The notes under the pieces: model-generated | The model's database searches: none | What the model was told of the DNA's origin: nothing | Seen by the model: the letters and a program-made list of their open reading frames with translations, nothing else | In this document: positions 24,139-35,589 of the stretch, one piece after another | How positions within the stretch are numbered: position 1 is the first letter of the stretch | Layout: each line of letters begins with the position of its first letter | Position numbers and translations under genes: made by a program | NCBI GenBank assembly: GCA_035048485.1 | Contig: CM068586.1 | Span: 55,233,667-55,297,666, forward strand | Length of the DNA stretch: 64,000 nucleotides | Direction of reading: 5' to 3' | Source: Pteria penguin | Taxonomy: Eukaryota; Mollusca; Bivalvia; Pterioida; Pteriidae

Positions 24139-24589
24139 AAATCGTGGCCACATTTTAATAAACCGTGGCCACGATTTAGCTAAACTGTGGCCACGATTTA
24201 ATAAACTGTGGGAACGATTTAGCTAAACTGTGGCCACGATTTAATAAACTGTGGCCACGATTTACCTAAACTGTGGGAACGATTTAATAAACTGTGGCCA
24301 CGATATAGCTAAACTGTGGGAACGATTTAATTAACTGTGCGCACAGTTTAGTAAACTGTGGCCACGATTTAATAAACTGTGGCCACAGTTTACTAAACTG
24401 TGCGCACAGTTTATTAAATCGTTCCCACAGTTTAGCTATATTGTGGCCACGATTTAGGTAAACTGTGGGAACGATTTACTAAACTGTGGCCACAATTTAC
24501 CTAAACTGTGGCCACGATTTAATAAACTGTGGGCACGATTTACTAAACTGTGCGCACAGATTAGTAAACTGTGGCCACGATTTAATATT
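24139..24589. repeat. palindromic-box array, element A right
   Basis: The same boxes lie in mostly opposite orientation (TAAACTGTGGCCACGATTTA), with cores GGCC, GGGA, GCGC and GGGC. The orientation flip relative to 22878-23208 makes the whole element a large imperfect palindrome. Confidence 0.9.
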
Positions 24590-24751
24590 TTTTTCACACA
24601 TGTCTGCTTACAGCCACCGTAGAAAATGTTATTAATGTTCTAATATATTTTTGTTGCTAGATAAATGTTTGTTCAAAGTTCAATGATTATTTATATCAAT
24701 ATACTTGCTAATATCCGGTGGCTGTAAGCGGACATGTGTGAAAAAAATATT

Positions 24752-25950
24752 AAATCGTGGCCACAGTTTACTAAACTGTGCGCACAGTTTATTAAATCGT
24801 GGCCACAGTTTAGCTAAATCTTGACCACAGTTTATCAAATCGTGGCCACAGTTTACTACACTGTGCGCACAGTTTAGTAAATCGTGGCCACAGTTTAGCT
24901 AAATCGTGGCCACAGTTTATTAAATCCTGGCCACAGTTTAGGTAAATCGTGGCCACAGTTTACTAAATCGTTCCCACAGTTTATTAAATCGTGGCCACAG
25001 TTTAGCTAAATCTTGACCACAGTTTATTAAATCGTGGCCACAGTTTACTAAATCGTTCCCACAGTTTATTAAATCGTGGCCACAGTTTATTAAATCGTTC
25101 CCACAGTTTAGCTAAATCGTGGCCACAGTTTACTAAACTGTGGGCACAGTTTATTAAATCGTGACCACAGTTTACCTAAATCGTGGCCACAGTTTATCAA
25201 ATCGTGGCCAAAGTTTACTAAACTGTGCACACAGTTTATTAAATTGTTCCCACAGTTTATTAAATCGTGGCCACAGTTTAGGTAAATCGTGGCCACAGTT
25301 TACTAAACTGTGCACACAGTTTATTAAATCATGGCCACAGTTTACTAAACTGTGTGCACAGTTTATTAAATCGTGGCCACAGTTTAGCTAAATCTTGACC
25401 ACAGTTTATTAAATCGTGGCCACAGTTTACTAAACTGTGCGCACAGTTTAGTAAATCGTGGCCACAGTTTAGCTAAATCGTGGCCACAGTTTATTAAATC
25501 CTGGCCACAGTTTAGGTAAATCGTGGCCACAGTTTACTAAATCGTTCCCACAGTTTATTAAATCGTGGCCACAGTTTATTAAATCGTTCCCACAGTTTAG
25601 CTAAATCGTGGCCACGGTTTACTATACTGTGGGCACAGTTTATTAAATCGTGACCACAGTTTACCTAAATCGTGGCCACAGTTTATATAAATCGTGGCCA
25701 AAGTTTACTAAACTGTGCACACAGTTTATTAAATCGTTCCCACAGTTTATTAAATCGTGGCCACAGTTTAGGTAAATCGTGGCCACAGTTTACTAAACTG
25801 TGCACACAGTTTATTAAATCGTGGCCACAGTTTATTAAATCGTGGCCACAGTTTAGCTAAATCGTTCCCACAGTTTATTAAATCGTGGCCACAGTTTAGC
25901 TAAATCGTGGCCACAGTTTACTAAACTGTGGCCACGATTTATATCTACTG
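24752..25950. repeat. palindromic-box array, element B (about 55 boxes)
   Basis: 1.2 kb of boxes of 21-22 bp. A higher-order period is visible: a block of about 500-600 bp (24,800-25,290) is repeated almost unchanged at 25,400-25,860, including rare variants such as 'aaatcttgaccac' and 'ggccaaagtttac'. The array therefore grew by duplicating multi-box blocks. Confidence 0.9.
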
Positions 25951-26574
25951 TAGGGCTAGCTATCTGGTTGGCGCGGCGTCTCATGAGTGTACAGTTTGAA
26001 TGGATGGATCTTGCGATTATTCCCGCTTCCTATGCCTATGGAATATTCTATTATGTTCCCCGAAAAAAATTCGGGGTAGCATATAGTCGATGCCGTGTCC
26101 GTCTGTCATTTCGTTTATCCGATCTCATATATCCTTAACCCTACATCAGAATTTGATCATATTTTACACAAATGTTCATAATGATATGTCCTTGCAGACA
26201 AAGGTCAATGTAAATCAATAGGGTTTCTTGTCTACCCATGGGTAATCCCCATGGACAATTTTAATATGCTTGGCTGAAAGGTTTGGTCTGTATCCTGCCC
26301 ACAAAATTGTTGTGATAAACAGGTCTATGGACGGGCAGCGTCATACCATAATGCGTATAATGTCATTAAACGTTTGCTGTATACATGTTTATATGTATAT
26401 ATAAACGCAGTGACCTTGGCCTTTGATCTATGGCCTTGGGTCAAGGCCGAGACACACCCTTGGGTCATGGGCAACAATCCTGTGAAATACTATCTAAATC
26501 CATTGACCCAATAAAAAGATATGGCCCGGACAAGAATCGGGACGGACGGACGGACAGTCGGACATGGTGATTCA

Positions 26575-26974
26575 TTTATACCTCCCAAACTTCGTTTGCA
26601 AGGGGTATAATAATTTTTGATATTGAAAGTAACTTAGTATATATCTGAAGAGACAGCCGTCCGGATCCATCAAAGACATAGCAACACGCACGTCTTCCCA
26701 CACGCAATCCGTTCATCAGACATTTCTCATGCATCCATTTGCACCCATGCAGTTTTCCAGAGGATTGTAGTTGGTTATGAATAAAAGTTATAACGGTTAC
26801 ACAATCTGTAAAGTTTCCTTTCCTTCGCAGATTTAATCTCTGCAATATACGCCTTATGTGACGTTCAGATATGTTAATACCTATGCTTTCTAACAACTGA
26901 CAAATCTCTTTTTGTGTCAACCCAAATTGAAACCCACTTTTAATGAAAATATCTCTTTTATTAAGGTCGAACAT
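26575..26974 (-). pseudogene. integrase/transposase N-terminal region, copy B
   Basis: An open minus-strand frame of 132 residues has FQFGLTQKEICQLLESIG, NISERHIRRILQRLNLRR, an FIHNQLQSSGKLHG block and MHEKCLMNGLRVGRR. It lacks the internal stop seen in copy A. It ends before any catalytic core, and the later part (CCYVFDGSGRLSLQIY) looks out of frame relative to the DVRVAMSLMDPDG reading, so a frameshift is likely. It is the best-preserved piece of this family here. Confidence 0.6.
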
Positions 26975-26998
26975 GATTGTTGGTTAGTTGTATTTATG

Positions 26999-27096
26999 AT
27001 GATATAGCTAAACTGTGCGCACGATTCAGTAAACTGTGGCCACGATTTAATAAACTGTGGGAACGATTTACTAAACTGTGGCCACAATTTAATTTT
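26999..27096. repeat. palindromic-box array, element B right end
   Basis: Four boxes (cores GCGC, GGCC, GGGA, GGCC) precede the poly-T and terminal repeat of element B. Confidence 0.85.
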
Positions 27097-27359
27097 TTTT
27101 TTCACACATGTCCGCTTACAGCCACCGTACTATTACATTAGATCAAGATAGATTTTAGAACTTATCTACATGCAGTATTAGTACTACTATGTACACGTAT
27201 TTATTCTGACATTGTAAATTTACGTTAAGGGAAACTATGTGAAATATATGCAATTTCGGCATCATATCAAAGTTAATAATGGAGAAATAAAGTGACAAAA
27301 TAGATATGAATTTATGACTTTGTTCTTCGGCAGACAGAAAAAAATCCTGTGTCATTATT

Positions 27360-27575
27360 TTAAAAATGGATGAGAAATGTAACAGGTTGCACCATTTTAT
27401 TCGAAATTTTTAAAAATTTCTCTGGGGAATCCCCCGGACCCCACCCTTCAGGAGGGGTACACCCCTTCCAGTACCCTCCCCCTCTCGGCACTTCGTGCCT
27501 CGGGTCGGCACGTTCGGCCTCCTCCAACACCCCTCCACATACACACACACTTCTGAATCCGCCCCTGTATATTTA
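27360..27575 (-). repeat. fragment of CAGTGGCGGAT-type element
   Basis: It ends 'gaatccgcccctg', matching the right end of the MITE at 21806. The interior has paired GC-rich stretches such as 'cggcacttcgtgcctcgggt'. A left end was not found. Confidence 0.5.
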
Positions 27576-27833
27576 GAAGAACAAAACTCTTCATTCTCTG
27601 TCTTTACCAGAATTGTATATATACTATTAACAGAAAGATGCAATCATAAGAAGCTTACCTTTTTATTTTGAACCAGATACGCCTTACAAGGTCCGTATCA
27701 ACTCATCTATCTATTATACACGTAATATGACACCGATAAGTACGAGCATCTCCGCTTCGCGATAAGTGTCCTACGTAGTTATCTTACATTATCATTGATT
27801 TTCCCGGAATCGAAACTGTTCAAGGGCGTAGAA

Positions 27834-27856
27834 GGGGGGGGGGGGGGGGGGGGGGG
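27834..27856 (+). repeat. homopolymer G run
   Basis: Twenty-three consecutive G are followed about 50 bp later by eleven C. The two could fold back, or the G strand could form a quadruplex. Its exact length in the assembly is doubtful, since long homopolymers are error-prone. Confidence 0.9.
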
Positions 27857-28254
27857 CCGTGCCCCACCCAGTTGAAAAGTGTGGGGGCACAACCATGTTT
27901 GTGGTCCCCCCCCCCCACTTTTAGAGTAATATTTAAAGTTTAAATAAACTTAAGTAAGACATTTAAGCGAAGTAAATCTATTTTCTAACAGAGACATGTT
28001 TCTGATTTTTAATGTCTGATTTTTAATCCGTAACTACAAAATTACGGATAAGGTTTTCTGTTTTACTGGCGGTTGATGTATCCTGATTACGCAACATGTT
28101 GCAACAATAGAAAGTTTCGCCAACAAAATATCTTTCAGCTTATGCATTAGTGTGGTGTCATCCATTGTAAGTATTTATTATGTTTTCAATGATATTATAC
28201 AAGTCCGAGATTATGCAGTAGAGTCGCATTATTATAGTTTGCTCTTATCTGAAA

Positions 28255-28390
28255 GATATAAGCAGATGTAGCCCAGTGGATGAGCTGAGTTGTTCAACTT
28301 GTGACCAAGAAGTCCGAGTTCGACACCCGTCGGGGGCATACCGGTGTTCTTTCTTTCGGATGAGACCCTGACTGATAACGTGTCTAGCAT
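28255..28390 (+). repeat. tRNA-derived SINE fragment
   Basis: 'gcagatgtagcccagtggat' resembles an A box, 'agtccgagttcgacacccgt' a B box, and 'ttctttcggatgagac' the SINE body seen at 15205. The 3' half is missing. Confidence 0.6.
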
Positions 28391-28656
28391 TCAAATTGCA
28401 AGACAATTCGTCAGCAAGAACGTGCACCGTGAAGCTTTCTTAAGAAAGTATTAAATAAAAAGTGTGAACATTGTAACATGATGAGCAGCCACGGACCTTT
28501 AATGTCCATACCACCCAGTTAACTTGTGCATAAAAGTGTGAAAGAAAAAATAACCACACTGTAACATGTTTTGTTGCTGATTGGTAGCCATAGTAGCCAC
28601 TAAAGCACTAAAAGTAAATAATTCGTCTTTTTATTTAATCATTCGATCGAAAGATC

Positions 28657-28866
28657 TGGGGCATATTGTTTTTGTCCTGTCTGGTAGCTGTTGTGAACCT
28701 TCGCCATAACTTTTGAACCGTAAAAGATAGACTTCATATTTGGCATGCATACTCCACTAATGAAGCCCTTTCAATTGACACCGGACAAGGTAAATGACCT
28801 TGAGACTTTCATTGTGACCTTCGTGCTACAAATAGCTTTTTCGGACTTTGTTGCCGCCGGGGACAC
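28657..28866 (+). repeat. dispersed repeat family B
   Basis: It begins ggggcatattgtttttgtcc and includes 'cataacttttgaaccgtaaa', 'aatgaagccctttcaattga' and 'ctttgttgccgccgggga'. The same order occurs at 59517-59765. The family is common-looking and non-coding; the class is unknown to me. Confidence 0.75.
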
Positions 28867-28999
28867 CTTTTCTTTTCTATTCTTTTTTTTTTTTTTTGTT
28901 ATTTATTTATTTATTGTTTTCTTTTGCTTTTCACCCCGCCCCCACTTTTCACTGCCGAGCTACGCCACTGCTGTTGAATACAAGTCGCCTCACCAAGTT

Positions 29000-30170
29000 C
29001 ACCCTCGATAACACCTTCTCTTTTGGATTCCTCCCTTGTCTTTTGGATTCCTCCTTTGTCTTTTTCTCCCTGGAAACATTCCTCTCGTGCACGGCAAAGG
29101 GGGAAAGGTGTGTTTCTCGCGCTAGTTTTTTTTTTTTCAGCCCGTTTACATATAAAAATTTCACTCCATGGGAGACTGCAAACACCTCAGAAATTTCTAG
29201 ATCTACCTATATAACTCTTTGATCATTTCATCTCTTCGGTAGTGATATTCAGCCGATACCATGCCCGTCATTTCCTCTTCTCCCCAATTGGAAATCAAAC
29301 CTAGCTACTACATCTCTAGACAGTTTCAACAGACACATGGAGTACTAGCGTAATGTTTACATATATGTGCACTTAGTTCACTCCATAAATGATCAAAACG
29401 TTAAATTATCAGAAATATTAATCAGAGTCAGATGCAGGGGCCCGATTTACTAATGAATCGTAAGTTTTTACTGCCTGATGTGCTCAAAGTTTTACTTCAA
29501 TACTCGAAAATAGATGTTGTTTCCCAGAGAGCAAAGATAAACAAACCTCAAAAAGAAAATCAGTCATTTCTTCAAATGTATTTATGTTTAATGTGGCGTC
29601 AAATTTCAAGGGTTTGTCGTTGGTACCTTAGAAAAGGGGCCTAGGATTTCAATAAAGGAAAAAGTGTCAAAAAAAACCCCCACATTTTGAATTAAAAGAA
29701 TAATATGGAGTTTCTTTGCATCTTTTGTCTTGCTTATCCCGAGGATTTTATGGGTCGAATTGTTACTCATGATGAATCTTAAGTTCGCCATTTTGATCCA
29801 GAATCTAAAAAACAAAGCATGCAATGGATTCACACTGTTTTACTTTATATTCTCCGAAATATATGCTAATCCATGTTGTACTTTTGTACATGTAGAGAGC
29901 TAACAGATTTCATACTTTGATAATATTTGAGAATTTATATTTGGAGAAATTAATTATAAAAAGGCCAGGCCATTTTTAACATTCTTACAGTAATAACTAA
30001 TGAACAATATTCGTATTCTCGTATCAGATTTTCTACAAAATTTTTATGATTGAATCATGCATTCTAAGAATAAAACAGGCAAATCCGCAAGATGAGTCAT
30101 CTTAATTCCTTTTATTTATCGCTCAAAGGGCTTAAGATTACATGTGCAGATGATTAACCCAAATGTGCAT
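29000..30170. other. gene-free stretch
   Basis: No exon or repeat boundary could be supported here. T-rich runs and short spurious frames only. Confidence 0.4.
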
Positions 30171-30173
<3 letters not shown>

Positions 30174-30203
<30 letters not shown>

Positions 30204-30232
30204 ACAATTATACAACTTCACAAGTGCAGTAA

Positions 30233-30287
<55 letters not shown>

Positions 30288-30288
30288 G

Positions 30289-30359
<71 letters not shown>

Positions 30360-30375
30360 TTTAAATAAATAAATA
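30174..30375. repeat. (TAAA)n and (TAA)n microsatellites
   Basis: A TAAA run of about 30 bp, then 'acttcacaagtgcagtaaat', then about 125 bp of TAA triplets. A second 'cgtcacaagtgcggtaaatt' follows, so the TAA run sits between two copies of a short sequence. Confidence 0.95.
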
Positions 30376-30913
30376 AACAACGTCACAAGTGCGGTAAATT
30401 AAAAAGAAAAAAAAATGGCTAAAACTCTGTGACAAGGTCCAAGGAGATACTGTTTCGGAATGCATCCTTTCATATATTTCTTTAAGCCATGTTCTTTCTC
30501 GATAACAATGAATCTACTTGTGTGGAATCTAAACGGGTCATTAAATGTCTTACAATAGAGTACAACCCAGCATAAAATTATGTGTTAAGGAAAAGCAAAT
30601 AAAAGGGGCATAACTTGACACAGAAACATATATACACAGTGTGTATATGCCTCTGGCATAAAACGAAACGGAAAACGGTCACACAGTGAAGTTTCTTACA
30701 TTTCTGTATAAGTGTTTATGTGTATCGATACTCTTGGGGATCAAAATATCGATTCCATCAATATTTCAATACCAATTTACAGCCCTAGTAATTAGGCCTT
30801 AAAAGCACTTATCTTACGGCGCCGACGAACCGGATTCATTTCCCAGATTGTGCCACTGTATGTTCAAGGGGATGCTTACCCCTTGCTTCCATGTCGCGAT
30901 ACATAGCGACCTA

Positions 30914-30975
30914 GACTGGAGTTACCTGCTCTTGCTTGCTATCGCTGCGCAAAGATCTAGACAGGCATTGCAGTC
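30914..30975. mobile_element. 62-bp micro-element with TA flanks, copy 1
   Basis: 'gactggagttacctgctctt' opens it and 'aggcattgcagtc' closes it, with TA on both sides. A nearly identical 65-bp copy lies at 32870. The outer bases GACTG/CAGTC form short inverted ends. The TA flanks fit Tc1/mariner-type insertion. Confidence 0.6.
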
Positions 30976-31439
30976 TATTATCAACCAGTCAATTATTTGT
31001 GCGAGTAGCTTCCCTTGTGAAATAGGTATGTGAATTGTAATTGACTTGCATTTAACAATAAGATACATAATATGTAAGCTTGAATGTTATATAAATAAAG
31101 AAGTATTAACTATAAAAGTAATTAAATAATTTTATAAATACATAACAAATAATACATTTAATTCTGATATTACATAAATAAATTTTACATTTCAGCTTTA
31201 AGAAAGTGATTTTCTTTTTATTTGAAAATAAGTATAAAAATATGTCAGATGTTAATGAAACACCTTATACATAATGAAAAAAAGATATTATGCAATACTC
31301 CATGTCTGTGCCGGAGTGACAATCACAAGAAAATCTCGATAACAGATATATCGACAGCATCTTATTCACGAGTACACTGCACACAAATACAGTCCACATC
31401 ATGTAAAAAAGTGTGCGGCGCGGTTATAACATAAACTTA

Positions 31440-31984
31440 CTTTTTTATTTTATTTTATTTCTAAATTTTTATTTTCATATATTTATTTTATTTTTATTTG
31501 TGTATTTATCCTAGTATCATGAAAATGATCTGCTAAATGAACTACTTGGTCCGATATAGCAAGCAGTTCCCCTACTCGCAACAAATCATTGTGAGTTACC
31601 TTGTTGAGGTTTGATTCTGTCAAAGGAAGGAAATATTAATTGTTAATCCGGCTATACGTCGAACCCACCACCATCCGCCTACTTTTTGGATGTTCCACAA
31701 ATTGGGCTATCTGAGCCGACGACCACCACGCCTATATAAAAATTAATCGACCGTAAGTACAATATTTTAAATAGCTATCACGAAATTAATGGCTTATCAT
31801 TAAATTACAGATCATCTAAACAACATAAAAGTAAATTTTAGTAAGTAAAAAAGTAAGTAAAGTTATGTTATTAAATGTTATAGCAGATTAGATTACAATC
31901 TACATCTAAGAAGAAAACCATTGTCAAAATTTCAAACATCTGCTGATGTCTCCACTGAGTGTGTCATTCTCATTTTACATAAAC
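31440..31984. other. gene-free stretch, possible SINE remnant
   Basis: A possible reverse-orientation tRNA-like remnant ('gtcgaacccaccaccatccg' ... 'ttgggctatctgagccgacg') lies around 31655-31735. Otherwise AT-rich with nothing supported. Confidence 0.35.
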
Positions 31985-32380
31985 ATCAAGTGGAAATGAA
32001 CGAAAGTGAGAAATGAATGCCAAGAGGATGGACTTTACAGTAAGATATCAAGTGGAAATGAACGAAAGTGAGAAATGAATGCTAGGGAGATGAACTTTAC
32101 AGTACGACATCAAGTGGAAATGAACGACAGTGAGAAATGAATGCCAAGGAGATGAACTTTACAATACGACATCAAGTGGAAATGAACGAAAGTGAGAAAT
32201 TAATATCAAGGAGGTTAACTACATATATACAGTACGACATCAAGTGGAATGAACGAGAGTGAGAAATGAATGCCAAGAAGATGAACTATGCAGTACGACA
32301 TCAAGTGGAAATGAACGAAAGTGAGAAATGAATGCCAAGGAGGTGAACTATACACTACGACATCCAGATGAACTAGACAG
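31985..32380. repeat. 62-bp tandem repeat array
   Basis: About 6.5 copies, each with 'atcaagtggaaatgaacg', 'aaagtgagaaatgaatg' and 'gatgaactttacagtacgac', start at 31985, 32047, 32109 and onward. The last copies lose a few bases. Confidence 0.92.
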
Positions 32381-32869
32381 TAAGTAAAAAGTGACAAATG
32401 TGAACGATCAGTAATCATCAGATATCAGTCAAGTCGGTTAATTACTATCCGAGGGTTGTAGAGTCAGACGGAAGGAGGCGTAGACGAACCCTATACATGT
32501 AGCTACCATAATTTATTTAATTATTTATTTACTTTACTTTATTTTATTTTTTAATTCTATTAATTTTGCTATCTATTTTTTTTTTCCGCGGTCAATAAAT
32601 TAATACGCTGTCAGTCTTTCGATCCAAGCTTTCCATCCAATTTCGACCCCATTTTAGATCATCATCTATTAGCGAACCCTTGTCTTATTTGATCGGGGAA
32701 GGAGGGCTGTACATGTATCAAAAACCGTTAATCAATTATGTCTTTTACATGATGACCTCAGTTTGTCCGCTGGTTAATTGGGGGTTTTATATCACTGTCA
32801 TGTATCGCTCGCGACAATGAAGCAGGACTGGTAGCTAGCCAATCTCGATACAGGGATGTCGGATAGTTA

Positions 32870-32934
32870 GACTGGAGTTACCTGCTCTTGCTTGCTATCG
32901 CAATATTTTAAGATCTAGACAGGCATTGCCAGTC
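32870..32934. mobile_element. 65-bp micro-element with TA flanks, copy 2
   Basis: It matches the element at 30914 over 'gactggagttacctgctctt', 'gcttgctatcg', 'agatctagacaggcattg' and ends 'ccagtc'. TA lies directly on both sides. The inverted ends (GACTGG/CCAGTC) are perfect here. Confidence 0.65.
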
Positions 32935-34050
32935 TAGTCGGATAGTGAGCTCTTCTCATCATCTATTTCCCATTCCCCCACCGTGAGGACTCTCACTCAC
33001 CACTCGTTGGTTTCTCTCTGTCTGGTGGGAATCTGAAAAGATCCATCCCCCGCTGTGTAAACCCACTGTTACCTGGACAGGTGTGCTAGTGGGATGGTAC
33101 GGCCGAATCATGCCATTACCACAATTTTCCAGACCCCTGATCGAGTACTTTCCCTTTTCCTTTTTTATGACTCTACAGCGACACTTAAAAGAGGCGGGAG
33201 CGTATGTCTGGTTTTAAAGTAATCAGATTGAAAGATCTATAACAATCTGCATTTCTTCCTGTAAAATTTTGGACATCATAATAAAAGCATTGATTGTCTC
33301 TAACGTCATATATATGCAGGAACGTTGGTCTTGTCACCTAAAACAGTGGCAGATCCAGTATTTCCGAAAAGGGTCGGGGCACGTGTGAAAGTCAATTATT
33401 AGCCAAAATACTCAGGTCATTTTGATGCCATATCTGAAGATTAACTCATATTTCATGTGGAGAAATCTTGCCACTCTCCTTATTAATATTCATGATGCGC
33501 CGGTCACGTGACATAATTTGCATAAATACGCCACCATGTATACAAGACATCGGCGTGTGGATTATAAAAAAATATATATAGTGAGAAGAATTATTACGTA
33601 CAAAGTACATTGTAATCTTGTCAATTTATAAATGGTATAGTATAGAGATCACAATACGCTGACTTATCTTAGCTACCCGGCTACCCGTCAAACTCCTTTA
33701 TGTTGCCTGCAGCTGCCACTTACGATATAAACTCCTGTTTGTGTAAATCGGTCAAAGCTATTGACATTATATCATAAAGAGATAGACTAAAGCTTTGTTT
33801 TATATACACATTTTCAAATTATGCCGCATAGCAACTTCAGAAATAAACAGTGAAGGATCTTTCTGTACGGCGAAGCAAGTGAGGCACCTATGGGGTTATA
33901 TGAAGCATTATACAAAAAAATCATGCACATTCTTCTTCTTAATACCGATTTTCAGTCATAATGTTGACTATTATAAACCGGGCGTGACAGGGTTAAAATG
34001 CTAAAACAGGAATGAATGAAAATTTAAAATTATGTACAGGAAAATTTTAC

Positions 34051-35589
34051 TTAGAAAAATATATTGAGAAGAACAGGTATGTTTGCCTGTTCTTTGAACT
34101 GCTGTAGAGTGGTGGATGACGCTATTGGAGTTGGGAGTGAGTTCCACTGAGTTATTGTATAAGGAAAGAATGAGTATTTGTATGTATCTTTGTATGTATG
34201 GATATGTCTGAAGCTTAAGGAATTTGTGTGACGTGTTCTTGAGTCAAGTGGGATAAGAAGCTGAGAGTGGGGTATGGATACAATGTTGTGAATAATTTTA
34301 TACAAGAAGATGAGACGAGTTCGCAGACGACGCTGTTGCAATGTTGGCCAGTTAAGTTGCTCTAGCATGTTGTTGACTGAGCTTGTATTATGGTGTCTGT
34401 TTGTCACGTATCTGGCTGCTCGTCGCTGTACCATTTCTATTTGGTGTGTGAGTGATTTATGATGTGGATCCCATGTGGTGCTGTTGTATTCTAATTTGGG
34501 TCTTACTAGTGATTTGTATGCATGTTCTTTGATTTTTGATGACGAGACTTTTAAATTGCGGCGTAGGAAGTTAAGTTGTTTTGTGGCATTTGCTGTTATG
34601 TTGTCTATGTGTTTATTCCATTTGAGATTATTTTGTATGGTTATGCCAAGATACTTTGTTGATGTTTCTATTGCGAGCGTGTGACCGTGGAGGATGTAAT
34701 CATATTTGATGGGGTTTCGTTTTGTTGTGATGTTTAGAACAGAACACTTGTCTGGGTGGAATGACGTGAGCCAATCCTGCTCCCACCTAGCAGCGGCATC
34801 TAAGTCCTGCTGTAGTTTGTGTGTGTCATGGATGTTTTTTACTTGTTTGTAAATAATGCTGTCGTCTGCGAATAGGCGTAGAGTGGAGTGCTTGAGACAT
34901 TCATGAAAGTCATTTATGTAAATTAAGAAAAGGATCGGGCCAAGAACAGTCCCCTGAGGGACCCCGGATGTGACACCTATTTTGTCAGAGTGAGCTCCCT
35001 CAAGAAGGACTGTCTGAGAGCGATTTGATAAGAAAGCAGAAATCAAGCTAAGTGTGTTATTACGGATACCATAGTGGTCAAGTTTATAGAGTAGTCGTTT
35101 GTGAGGGACCTTGTCAAAGGCTTTGGCAAAGTCCATCACAATGACATCTGTCTGTATGTTCTTGTCAGAGGATTGTGAAAGTTCTTGTATGAAAGAGGTG
35201 AGCTGAGTTTCGCATGATCTAGAAGAACGGAAGCCATGTTGAAGGTCATAGAGTATGGAATTATTTTCAAGATGTTGCATGATGATACTGGAAAGAATAT
35301 GTTCACAAAGTTTGGAAATTATACAGGTAAGAGAGACAGGTCTATAATTAATTGCATTATGTTTATCACCTTTTTTATATATTGGACAGACATTGGCGTG
35401 TTTCCAGTCTGTTGGGACAGAACCAAGATCAATGGATGTTTGGAAGAGGAGTTTAATAGGTGGTGTAAGCTCTGTGCTTAGTTCTTTCAGAACTCTGCCG
35501 CTGATGTTATCAGGACCTGTAGCCTTATTTGGATTTATTTTTTTAAGTAGTTTTGTTATACCATTGTCTTTGATGGTGATGCTAGGCAT
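34051..35589 (-). pseudogene. LINE reverse-transcriptase domain
   Basis: A 512-codon open stretch. RT motifs in order: NKATGPDNISGRVLK, VCPIYKKGDKHNAINYRPVS, LQHGFRSSRSCETQL, VIVMDFAKAFDKVPH, SGVPQGTVLGPILFLIYIND, and the catalytic LRLFADDSIIY. The thumb and a C-terminal KYLGITIQNNLKWNKHI block follow. All catalytic Asp are present. The upstream linker to the endonuclease lies in other frames, which marks the copy as inactive. Confidence 0.9.

Larger units (their letters stand above)
22842..24619 (+). mobile_element. inverted-repeat transposon A with palindromic-box arrays
   Basis: The ends are inverted repeats: cggtggctgtaagcggac at the left and its near-complement 'tctgcttacagccaccg' at the right. 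An A-tract and then arrays of about 21-bp boxes (22878-23208 and 24139-24589) lie inside each end. The middle (23225-24135) holds a decayed integrase-like frame on the plus strand and a non-coding tail. The second, oppositely oriented copy is at 24716-27127. No clean target duplication could be read. Confidence 0.85.
24716..27127 (-). mobile_element. inverted-repeat transposon B with palindromic-box arrays
   Basis: The terminal repeats match element A (cggtggctgtaagcggac at the left, gtccgcttacagccaccg at the right). A long box array fills 24752-25950, then a middle part in reverse orientation to element A, then a short array at 26999-27096. The two elements lie 96 bp apart, head to head, giving a roughly 4.3-kb inverted structure. 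Confidence 0.85.
27821..28970. mobile_element. possible hAT-like element with nested insertions
   Basis: The left end caagggcgtag and right end ctacgccactg are imperfect complements. Inside lie a G23 run at 27834-27856, a facing C-run at 27906-27916, a SINE fragment at about 28255 and a family B repeat at 28657. The pairing of ends is only 8-9 of 11 bases, so this is tentative. Confidence 0.35.

Noticed and set aside
25108..25860. Repetitive protein frames (NCAHSLLNRGHSL-type) on both strands
   Set aside because: These are translations of the palindromic-box array and occur on both strands for that reason.
22878..25950. CRISPR array
   Set aside because: The repeats are 21-22 bp and contiguous with 1-2 bp between them. 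There are no unique spacers, and the context is a eukaryotic transposon.
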